From: Bermanella sp044597725
GTDB taxonomy: Bacteria > Pseudomonadota > Gammaproteobacteria > Pseudomonadales > Oceanobacteraceae
Direction: 5' to 3'
NCBI RefSeq assembly: GCF_044597725.1
Contig: NZ_CP139003.1
Location: 992,001-1,056,000, forward strand
Length of the DNA: 64,000 nt
Shown: positions 28,708 to 36,127 of the stretch, piece by piece
How positions within the stretch are numbered: position 1 is the first letter of the stretch
Layout: every line of letters starts with the position of its first letter
Notes under the pieces: generated by a model
What the model saw: only the letters and a program-made list of their open reading frames with translations
Told to the model about the DNA's origin: nothing
Databases searched by the model: none
Position numbers and translations under genes: made by a program

Positions 28708-30003
28708 ATGCCTATTGACTTAGAAAAGCTGTATCAATATGCCGCAAACGAAGAAGATGCGCGTGCATGTAATGATATTGAAGAAGCCGCATGCAAAGAA
28801 GTACCCAACAATTTTTTTAAGATACTGCTTGCACAATGCTTCACCAAAATAGCAGACTCGTTAGCCAGTAGTAAGGTTGTGTTACCTTGGCTAATGACAG
28901 GGGCTGGTGTTCCCTCGGCTTTTACGGGTTTGCTCGTGCCTATTCGTGAATCAGGATCTTTGATACCACAGTTGTTCATTGGTGGCGTTATTCGCCGTTT
29001 CTCCATACGCAAATGGAGTTTTGTAGCGGGCAGTCTGCTGCAAGGTCTGTTTGTGCTTGCCATTATGTTTGTGCTTTTGACGATGCATGGTTCTGCTGCA
29101 GGCTTTACCGTGATCGCCTTACTTGTTGGTTTTAGCTTAAGTCGTGGATTATGCTCGGTAGCCTCCAAAGATGTATTGGGGAAAACCGTGCCCAAACGTC
29201 GTCGCGGATTACTTAACGGTTATGCTGGCAGTGCATCTGGGCTTGTCACCCTGCTTATTAGTGTTGGTTTATTTGTGTATGTGCAACCAGATGAAAATTT
29301 ATATCCGTATTTATTATTAGCAGCTGGAGTATTTTGGTTCATTGCTGCTTGGGTTTACGCCAATATAAATGAGTATTCGGGAGCAACCGAGGGTGGCGGT
29401 AATGCCTTCAAAAACGCGATGCAGAGCTTGTCTATATTAAAAACCGACACTGATTTTAAACACTTCGTTTGGGTTAGGGCGCTATTACTGAGTACTGGTT
29501 TAGCCGCTCCGTTTATCGTTATTGCAGCACAGCAAAATAGTAGTGATTCTAGCCTTAAAAATTTAGGTTTATTTATTGCCATAAGTGGCTTTGCCAGCCT
29601 TATTAGTGGCCGCTTTTGGGGGCGTTTTGCCGATGTTAAAAGTCACAGATTGTTGCAAGTAACATCACTTTTATCTGCCGTGTTGTGTGGTATGTCAGTT
29701 ATTGTAATGTACTTCCAGCCAATGCATGCTGTGTATTATTACTTGTTTTTGTTTTTTGCTCTTTCCGTTGTATTACAGGGTATACGTATTGCACGTAAAA
29801 CCTATGTGGTCGATTTAGCCGGTGGTAATAAGCGAACAGAATATGTCTCTGTAAGCAATACAGCCATTGGCCTTTTATTATTGATTGCGGGCCTACTGTC
29901 ATCCGCTGTTTCTCTATATTCCGTAGCGGGTGTTTTATTCTTTTTTATGGTGTCGGGTTTGGGAGCTTTTTTCATTAGCCTAAAATTAGCGGTTATTGAT
30001 TAA
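28708..30003 (+). CDS. Major facilitator superfamily permease, substrate unknown
   Basis: A 431-residue membrane protein with about 12 spans. A hydrophilic, acidic N-terminal leader of about 45 residues (YAANEEDARACNDIEEAACK) precedes the first span. The loop between spans 2 and 3 (GGVIRRFSIRKWSFV) and the later cluster GKTVPKRRRGLLNGY carry the basic residues typical of MFS cytoplasmic loops. I cannot name a substrate. It starts 50 bp after the PoxB-like gene and may be co-transcribed. Its stop overlaps by 11 bp the end of the convergent LysR gene. Confidence 0.78.
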   Translation: MPIDLEKLYQYAANEEDARACNDIEEAACKEVPNNFFKILLAQCFTKIADSLASSKVVLPWLMTGAGVPSAFTGLLVPIRESGSLIPQLFIGGVIRRFSIRKWSFVAGSLLQGLFVLAIMFVLLTMHGSAAGFTVIALLVGFSLSRGLCSVASKDVLGKTVPKRRRGLLNGYAGSASGLVTLLISVGLFVYVQPDENLYPYLLLAAGVFWFIAAWVYANINEYSGATEGGGNAFKNAMQSLSILKTDTDFKHFVWVRALLLSTGLAAPFIVIAAQQNSSDSSLKNLGLFIAISGFASLISGRFWGRFADVKSHRLLQVTSLLSAVLCGMSVIVMYFQPMHAVYYYLFLFFALSVVLQGIRIARKTYVVDLAGGNKRTEYVSVSNTAIGLLLLIAGLLSSAVSLYSVAGVLFFFMVSGLGAFFISLKLAVID

Positions 30004-30895
30004 TTACTGCGTGTTCAGCGGCCATGAGTTTGCTTACCATACTGGGCATAAACTGGCGCTTCACGGTAATTGCATAAAAGTGTTCAAAAACATCGGGTAA
30101 ACGTAAATAAGGGGCTAGCAAGCCTTGTTCTATTTCGTCTTTCACCACCACTTCAGGCAAAACGGCTAACGCGCCGCTATCTCTGGCAAGTAGTCGCATC
30201 ATGGCCATGTCATCAGCCTCTGCCAAAATCTTAGGTTCATATTGGTGAATGCTGCAAAATCCATCAAAACTGCGTCGTATATCGTGTTTCTTTCCAGGTA
30301 ATACCCAGCGTGCTGATTCGAAGCCTATCGGAAATGCGCTAGTGGGCTTCGCTTTAGCAGGGCCGACAATGGTGATAGGTTGGCGTGCAACCAGCTTGCT
30401 TTGCCAGGGTGTTTCTCCGCTATCGGCACTGCCAATGGCAATATTGGTTAATATAATGTCAAACTCATGATTGGCTAGCCCATCGAGTAAATTGGACATG
30501 CCTCTTGCGTGCAAGCTGAATTGAATTTTATTCGAATCTGCTTCCAATAAGGGGTTTATAAACCCTTCAATGAAGTTTCTCGACATGGTTGTTAATACAC
30601 CAATCTTAATATGTTGATACTCAGGTTCCACACCATGGCGTATAAACGACTCTAGCTCTTCCCCCTTGTTGAATATATCGTAGGCATAGCGCAATACATG
30701 CTGTCCGGCCTCAGTAAGCACTAACTTTCTTCCTGCTCGCTCGAATAGGGATACGTTCATACTGGCTTCTAACTGGCGTATTTGTGATGACAGGGCACTT
30801 TGCGAAACATGCAGGTTTTGTGCGACTTGGGTAAGGTTGCCGTGGGTCGCCACTTGCCAAAAATAATACAAATGGTGGTAATTAAGTCGGCTCAC
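29993..30895 (-). CDS. LysR-type regulator (NhaR/DAB-linked)
   Basis: A 300-residue LysR regulator. The HTH covers residues 5-63: NYHHLYYFWQVATHGNLTQVAQ with LHVSQSALSSQIRQLE. The sequence resembles the NhaR branch (LNYHHLYYFW start). It is divergent from dabB with about 100 bp between the starts, so the likely job is control of the DAB inorganic-carbon transporter. LysR genes sit beside dab operons in several bacteria, where they respond to low CO2; here that is inference. The intergenic region, not a distant site, should hold its operator. Confidence 0.88.
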   Translation of the reverse strand: MSRLNYHHLYYFWQVATHGNLTQVAQNLHVSQSALSSQIRQLEASMNVSLFERAGRKLVLTEAGQHVLRYAYDIFNKGEELESFIRHGVEPEYQHIKIGVLTTMSRNFIEGFINPLLEADSNKIQFSLHARGMSNLLDGLANHEFDIILTNIAIGSADSGETPWQSKLVARQPITIVGPAKAKPTSAFPIGFESARWVLPGKKHDIRRSFDGFCSIHQYEPKILAEADDMAMMRLLARDSGALAVLPEVVVKDEIEQGLLAPYLRLPDVFEHFYAITVKRQFMPSMVSKLMAAEHAVINQ

Positions 30896-30994
30896 TATCG
30901 TTCTCTTAAATAGATTGTTTTGTTACTTTATATCTATTTTACTTAATTCTCAATATTGCCGCATACTGCGCCTATCGAATCGGAGGATAGGCGC

Positions 30995-32548
30995 ATGTGG
31001 GAAAATAATATTTACCTTGCTCTGCAAGGGGTAATTGCTTCACTGATGTTTCTGGGGACGGTTTTATCTTTTAGTCGCAGTGGCCCAGGAATTTGGCAGA
31101 GCGCGCGAAACGTTTTAGGTTTTAGCTTTGCTTTAGCGCTTCTGCTTACGGTGTGGAATGTATCCACCCAATCGCCAAGTTTTTCTACTGTGATCTCTAT
31201 TATGCTCATGCTGGTCAGTTTTGTGGGGTATATCGTTGTACGCTTTAGTCAGCAGTATCTGCAAGGTGAGCGGGGGCAACCTCGGTTTGCTGGCCTATTA
31301 ATGCTGGTATTCTGCGCGGTGACGTTTGTAATTATCAGTAATCACATGGTTGTGATGCTAGCGGCCTGGGTCATCGTGAGTTTGGCACTGCATAAACTTT
31401 TAATGTTTTATCCTCAACGTCCTCGCGCTGCCCTAGCTGCCCATAAGAAATTCATCTTCGCGCGTATGGCGGAACTATCGCTATTGGCTGCATTTATCTT
31501 ACTATTTAATGTCCATAATACTTGGTCTATCTCTGAACTATTAAGTCATTATTCAGCAAACTATGTTTTATCCTCTCAAGAGCAAATAGCGGCTGTTCTT
31601 ATTGCACTTACCGCGCTTATCAAGTGCGCCCAACTACCTGTGCATGGTTGGTTAATTCAGGTGGTTGAAGCGCCCACACCAGTGTCAGCAGCGTTACATG
31701 GTGGTGTTATTAATATGGGTGGGTTTCTACTTCTAAGTTTTGCTCCGTTGCTCGCGCTTTCTTCCGTTGCTAAGTGGTTGCTATTAATTGTTGCCGGAAT
31801 AAGCATGGTGATAGCCGCACTTATTATGACAACCCGCATTAGTGTGAAGGTTCGCTTGGCATGGTCCACAAGTGCGCAAATGGGGATGATGTTAGTGGAG
31901 TGCGCGCTAGGTTTATATGAGCTGGCATTGCTTCACCTAGTGGCGCATTCGCTATATAAAGCCCATGCATTTTTAACCGCTGGTGATGCGGTAAATAACT
32001 ATGCAGACCAAGCCGCTGCCGTTAATAAAATGCCGTCTATATCTCACTGGCTACAAGCGTTTGTGCTTTCCATCTTACTTGTTAGTGGTTTAGTGGTAGT
32101 TGCTAATTATTTTGAGCTCCTACTTAGTACTGCTGTAAGCCCATGGTTATTACTAACACTTGCTTTTACCGTATTAATAGCTGAGCGCCACAGTCAGTTC
32201 GATAGTGTGCCATTGCACCTTGTTGTATCAAAAGCCTTGTTGTTAGGTAGCACATACTTAACCTTAAAGTTATTAATTTCTCACTATGTGATCGCACCGA
32301 GTTTTAGTATATCGGTATGGGCTGACATTTGGATAAGTGCTTTATTTATACTGCTGTTTGGCGGCTACCTTATTCAAAAATATGCGTTACACAAAGCATG
32401 GGTAAGGCGGATAAACCTATATTTATATGCGGGTCTTTATTTAGACGAATGGGCCACACGAATTACCTTAAAACTTTGGCCAGTGCGGTTACCTAAACGT
32501 ATGTTCGCAAAGCGTAAGCAGTCTGTAAGTCAGGAGTCGTGGTCATGA
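30995..32548 (+). CDS. dabB: DAB inorganic-carbon transporter membrane subunit (NuoL-like)
   Basis: DabB is the proton-conducting membrane subunit of the DAB pump that accumulates bicarbonate in the cell; it belongs to the complex I NuoL/Mrp antiporter family. The 517-residue protein has about 12-14 hydrophobic segments and the conserved proton-channel motif LIKCAQLPVHGWLIQVVEAPTPVSAALHGG (about residues 208-237, carrying the key Lys). I chose the ATG at 30995 because GGAGG lies 8-9 bases upstream. Its last codons overlap the start of dabA by ATGA. Downstream DabA uniquely identifies the pair, since NuoL-like genes alone are not specific. Confidence 0.92.
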   Translation: MWENNIYLALQGVIASLMFLGTVLSFSRSGPGIWQSARNVLGFSFALALLLTVWNVSTQSPSFSTVISIMLMLVSFVGYIVVRFSQQYLQGERGQPRFAGLLMLVFCAVTFVIISNHMVVMLAAWVIVSLALHKLLMFYPQRPRAALAAHKKFIFARMAELSLLAAFILLFNVHNTWSISELLSHYSANYVLSSQEQIAAVLIALTALIKCAQLPVHGWLIQVVEAPTPVSAALHGGVINMGGFLLLSFAPLLALSSVAKWLLLIVAGISMVIAALIMTTRISVKVRLAWSTSAQMGMMLVECALGLYELALLHLVAHSLYKAHAFLTAGDAVNNYADQAAAVNKMPSISHWLQAFVLSILLVSGLVVVANYFELLLSTAVSPWLLLTLAFTVLIAERHSQFDSVPLHLVVSKALLLGSTYLTLKLLISHYVIAPSFSISVWADIWISALFILLFGGYLIQKYALHKAWVRRINLYLYAGLYLDEWATRITLKLWPVRLPKRMFAKRKQSVSQESWS

Positions 32549-34947
32549 TTAAGTCAATACAGGCGCAAGTGAGTCTAGAAAAAATCAATGAAGCATTGCA
32601 TAAAGCGTGTTCTACTATTGCACCCACATGGCCCTTAGATCAATTTATTGCCGTGAACCCATTTTGGGCTATGCGCCACCAATCTATTAGTGATACTTCG
32701 GCGCTGTTATCTGCACTGTCGCAAAGTCGGTGTTTAATGCCGACTAGTTATTACTTATCTATGTGGCAGCAGAACATTATTAAGGAAGAACACTTATCTA
32801 AAGCGGCAAAGCTTGAAAATAGTATTGATGTTAATCGCAATTTGTTGGCCGTAGTAAAAGCACAAAGCCAACTACCCCATTGGCACAACATTAGCGACTT
32901 GCTGGATAGTAGTGAAGATCGTACCCATAAAATGGCGTGGCGCGATGAAATAACCCATCAGATTAGCCAATTTTGTGCCGCATTTTTTCAAGAGAGTAGC
33001 CCCCTTAATAGTCATTATTTAAAAGATCGCGCCAGTCTTTATCAGCAGTGGTTATGGGTAGTACAAAAGGATAGAGGTATATCTATCATTATGGATGAAC
33101 CAGGTTTAAGTGATTATTTCTCACAATTACCTAACGATCACGAAACGCTTATATCCATGGTGCTGGCAGATCTTGAAGTAGAGTCTGATGTTATCGAACA
33201 TTATGCCCATGCTTTATTGCTTGATATAAACGGTTGGGCTGCATGGGTGAGTTACTATGATGAAAACTTAATGCTTGAACTGCTGGCGATTCGCCTCTCT
33301 TGGGAATGGGTGTTATGGCAATACCACATTGAAAAATACCCTAACAAGGTACGTTACCTAAAGCATAGTTGGCAGCAAGAAATGGCGACACTGCCGCAAA
33401 TCATAAAGCAATATAAGGATGTGCAAAAACCTTTGTGGATTTGGCAGCGAGCCTTAGAGCTTGCTTATCAAGAAACGTTAGTCACTCAATTTAAAACGTC
33501 AGACAGTAGTTTGCGATTAACCAATCAGCGACCTCATCTACAAGCTGCATTCTGTATTGACGTACGATCAGAATCGATGCGCTCGGCTTTAGAGAGGCAG
33601 AATGACCTTATCAGCACCCATGGGTTTGCTGGGTTCTTTGGTATTCCTGTAAATTACATGCCGCTGGGGACTGATAAACAGAGCAGTCATTTGCCTGGCC
33701 TGTTAACCGCTGATTTACACGCTGAATTGGATAGCCACGACCAATCTGAACGTGATGCCCATAATGCACGTCTTTTTAACCAACACGCTCGACACCAAGC
33801 ATGGTCAACATCATCGGCGTCTTCTTTTAGTATGGTAGAAGCCGGTGGCTTAAGCTACTTATTTTCTTTATTAAAAAAATCGTTTTTACCTAAACCCAAA
33901 ACCAGTTTATTTAAGCGTTTACCCAGTGAGGGTAACTGGGTTATTAAGCACGGCCAAAGACCCATTACATTAGACGAAAAAGTAAAATTAGCTAGCGGTA
34001 TTCTTACGCAAATGGGTTTAACCGAAAACTTTGCACCGTTTGTATTATTAGTAGGACATAGTGCCCAATGTAATAATAACCCCCATGCTGCAGGTTTAGA
34101 ATGTGGTGCATGTGGTGGTCAAAGTGGCGAATTAAACGTACGTATCCTCTGCCAATTATTAAATGAAACTTCGGTGCGTTCAGGATTACAACGCCAAGGG
34201 ATTGAAGTTTCAGACGATACTTTATTTATTCCAACGTTGCACAATACAACCACTCAAGAATTGAGCATCCTAGAAAACAAATCTTGCTTAGACGAAAGCT
34301 TGATAAATGATCTGGAAAACGCTCAAAAAGAGGCTCAAATAAGCTTAGCAAAAGAATTAACGTTGAGCCCACTTAAGGGGTCGTTAAGTGAGCACTTGTC
34401 TAAACATGCTTCGGAGTGGTCACAAGTGAGACCCGAGTGGGGGCTTGCTAACAATGCATCACTAATCATTGCCCCACGTACACTCACTCGTGGCGTTGAT
34501 TTAGAAGGACGTGCTTTTTTACATGATTACGATTACAAAAAAGATTCTAATGGTAAAATCCTGAGAGCCATTATGACGGCCCCTATGGTGGTGAGCAATT
34601 GGATTAATATGCAATACAATGCATCGGTTTGGGATAACCATAAATATGGAAGTGGCAATAAAGTATTGCACAATGTTGTGGGTGGCAATATTGGTGTATT
34701 CGAAGGCAATGGTGGTGATTTACGAATAGGTTTGCCATTGCAGTCATTGTCTGATGGCGAAAATTGGATGCATCAGCCCATGCGCTTAACAGTATTTATT
34801 GCCGCACCACAAGATAACATAAAGTCTATTATTGAGACTGAACCGGTTGTGAGTGATTTAGTGAATAATCACTGGCTTCACTTAGTACAGTTAGATGATG
34901 ATGGCAGCGCTTATCTATATACAGGTGAAAAATGGCAAGCATTGTAA
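32545..34947 (+). CDS. dabA: DAB inorganic-carbon transporter catalytic subunit (DUF2309/UPF0753)
   Basis: DabA is a beta-carbonic-anhydrase-like zinc protein at the cytoplasmic membrane face. Coupled to DabB, it converts incoming CO2 to bicarbonate irreversibly. The protein has 800 residues, the family's usual size. Zinc-site motifs are visible: AAFCIDVRSESMRSALE (Cys and Asp near residues 337-339), LLVGHSAQCNNNPHAAGLECGACGG (His near residue 508, Cys about 15 residues further). The N-terminal WPLDQFIAVNPFWAM is also family-typical. The ATG lies inside the dabB stop (ATGA), so the subunits are translationally coupled, with CAGGAG upstream. No RuBisCO, carboxysome or carbonic-anhydrase gene is in the window. 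Confidence 0.95.
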   Translation: MIKSIQAQVSLEKINEALHKACSTIAPTWPLDQFIAVNPFWAMRHQSISDTSALLSALSQSRCLMPTSYYLSMWQQNIIKEEHLSKAAKLENSIDVNRNLLAVVKAQSQLPHWHNISDLLDSSEDRTHKMAWRDEITHQISQFCAAFFQESSPLNSHYLKDRASLYQQWLWVVQKDRGISIIMDEPGLSDYFSQLPNDHETLISMVLADLEVESDVIEHYAHALLLDINGWAAWVSYYDENLMLELLAIRLSWEWVLWQYHIEKYPNKVRYLKHSWQQEMATLPQIIKQYKDVQKPLWIWQRALELAYQETLVTQFKTSDSSLRLTNQRPHLQAAFCIDVRSESMRSALERQNDLISTHGFAGFFGIPVNYMPLGTDKQSSHLPGLLTADLHAELDSHDQSERDAHNARLFNQHARHQAWSTSSASSFSMVEAGGLSYLFSLLKKSFLPKPKTSLFKRLPSEGNWVIKHGQRPITLDEKVKLASGILTQMGLTENFAPFVLLVGHSAQCNNNPHAAGLECGACGGQSGELNVRILCQLLNETSVRSGLQRQGIEVSDDTLFIPTLHNTTTQELSILENKSCLDESLINDLENAQKEAQISLAKELTLSPLKGSLSEHLSKHASEWSQVRPEWGLANNASLIIAPRTLTRGVDLEGRAFLHDYDYKKDSNGKILRAIMTAPMVVSNWINMQYNASVWDNHKYGSGNKVLHNVVGGNIGVFEGNGGDLRIGLPLQSLSDGENWMHQPMRLTVFIAAPQDNIKSIIETEPVVSDLVNNHWLHLVQLDDDGSAYLYTGEKWQAL

Positions 34948-34974
34948 GCTTGGTTTCTTCATTAACGTAAAATA

Positions 34975-35137
34975 CGTAGTGCGGCCGGAGCCTAAGCGAC
35001 CCCCGCAATTGGGGTTTAAGCTCTTTACAATATCCAAGTCCGCTCCGTTTTTTAAATCCGTTGGATTCCCAAAAACGAATCCTAGTCTCGCAAACGCCGT
35101 GAATATGTCCCTATAGGCTTACACTCGCCATCCATGG
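34975..35137 (+). repeat. Intergenic repeat element, copy A (left arm of an inverted pair)
   Basis: About 160 bp beginning GTGCGGCCGGAGCC then AGCGACCCCCGCAATTG and ending with ACTCGCCATCCATGG at 35123-35137. The same order of blocks occurs on the opposite strand at 35436 to 35310, including the AGTCTCGCAAACGC-like middle. It is non-coding. Divergence between the arms (roughly three quarters identical in the conserved blocks, by eye) suggests an old insertion. Confidence 0.7.
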
Positions 35138-35205
35138 CGAGTGAATTGCTCGCTTTAGTATTCATTTTCGGAAATCTCGAAGCTTGCTATAAAGCAAACG
35201 CTTTT

Positions 35206-35239
35206 CGTAGTGCGGTCGGAGCCCCAGCGACCCCCGCAA
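35206..35239 (+). repeat. Intergenic repeat element, partial copy B
   Basis: CGTAGTGCGG then TCGGAGCCCCAGCGACCCCCGCAA-like sequence repeats the first 34 bp of copy A with 3 changes, in the same orientation, but the rest of the element does not follow. It may be a truncated copy inside the larger inverted structure. Confidence 0.65.
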
Positions 35240-35309
35240 AAAAACGTTTTGATAATCAAAAGCTATAAAGATTTGCGGAAGCTGTTCGTAAAGAGAGCGG
35301 CGTTGCGTG

Positions 35310-35436
35310 CCATGGATGGCGAGTGCGAGCTTACAGGGACCGTACTGGCAGCGTTCGTGAGACTATGGATGATTTTCGGAAAGCGTGGCGGATAAAGCAA
35401 AGCCCAATTGCGGGGGTCGATTAGGCTCGGTTGCAG
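35310..35436 (-). repeat. Intergenic repeat element, copy C (right arm, inverted)
   Basis: On the minus strand this reads GAGCCTAATCGACCCCCGCA, then ATTGGGCTTT, a middle with TAGTCTCACGAACGC, and finally TCCCTGTAAG and ACTCGCCATCCATGG. It is the inverted counterpart of copy A. The whole 34975-35436 stretch between dabA and the porin-like gene could form a long imperfect hairpin, as a MITE would. Confidence 0.7.
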
Positions 35437-35494
35437 TATCAAATACCTTCATACATAATCCTGCCCTCATAAAAATAATTAAAAAGGATGTCCC

Positions 35495-36067
35495 ATGAAA
35501 TTCAAAACTGCCGTACTAACTTCCGCTATGGTATGTGCTGTATCTGTTCCCGCTCATGCAGGTTTTTATTTTGGTATCGGCGGCTCGGGTGGTTCGGTTA
35601 CCGAAACGTATGAAGGACCTTCAACCATTGAAGATGAATATGAGTATGATCAAACTCAAGGTGATATAAAACTTGGTCTTTTATTTGAAAGTGAAACCCG
35701 CATGGAGGTTAGCTTTAATGCGATCACTGTTGAAGATGATTTTGGTGGTGAAGCCGAATACAGTGGTATCGATTTTGATTGGTATTTCCCATTTGGGTCT
35801 CATAACATAAAGCCGTATTTAGGGTTAGGCTTTGGTTTGTATGAATATGAAGATACAGCAGTATTATTTACAGATGGTGAGAATTTAGGGGGAATTAGTA
35901 TTAACTTTTTAGCGGGTGTGATGATCCCGTTTAATGAATCAGTTGAATTATCTCTCGGTTACGAAGCAAAAGGTATTGGTTGGGAAACCATGCAGGCAAA
36001 CGGACAAGAAGTTGAGGCAAGCTCGAGTGTGAGTTCTGTGGGTTTTGGTTTGCTCTTTAAGTTTTAA
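35495..36067 (+). CDS. Small outer-membrane beta-barrel protein (OmpA/OmpW-like fold)
   Basis: A 190-residue protein with a clean signal peptide (residues 1-22, ending VPAHA-G) and alternating hydrophobic strands (FYFGIGGSGGSV, IKLGLLF, MEVSFNAITV, IKPYLGLGFGLYEY, ISINFLAGVMIPF, VELSLGYEAKG). It ends with a terminal phenylalanine, FGLLFKF, the C-terminal signature for BAM insertion. Together these suggest an eight-stranded barrel. No specific family or ligand is recognisable. AAAAAGGA lies upstream of the ATG. It is monocistronic and followed by its own terminator. Confidence 0.82.
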   Translation: MKFKTAVLTSAMVCAVSVPAHAGFYFGIGGSGGSVTETYEGPSTIEDEYEYDQTQGDIKLGLLFESETRMEVSFNAITVEDDFGGEAEYSGIDFDWYFPFGSHNIKPYLGLGFGLYEYEDTAVLFTDGENLGGISINFLAGVMIPFNESVELSLGYEAKGIGWETMQANGQEVEASSSVSSVGFGLLFKF

Positions 36068-36075
36068 AAAAAGAA

Positions 36076-36102
36076 AAGCCGCTAGTTATTGTCTAGCGGC
36101 TT
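36076..36102 (+). terminator. Bidirectional intrinsic terminator
   Basis: AAGCCGCTAG/CTAGCGGCTT stem with a 7-base loop, A-rich on the left and TTCT on the right, between the barrel gene (+) and norB (-). On the minus strand it is followed by a T-run (the A-rich stretch 36066-36077), so it may terminate norB as well. Confidence 0.8.
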
Positions 36103-36127
36103 CTATAATTATATCGCTAGTATTAAG

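Noticed and set aside
34975..35436. Integron attC sites or CRISPR array
   Set aside because: Repeats are few, unevenly spaced and inverted; no core GTTRRRY pair, no integrase, no cas genes.
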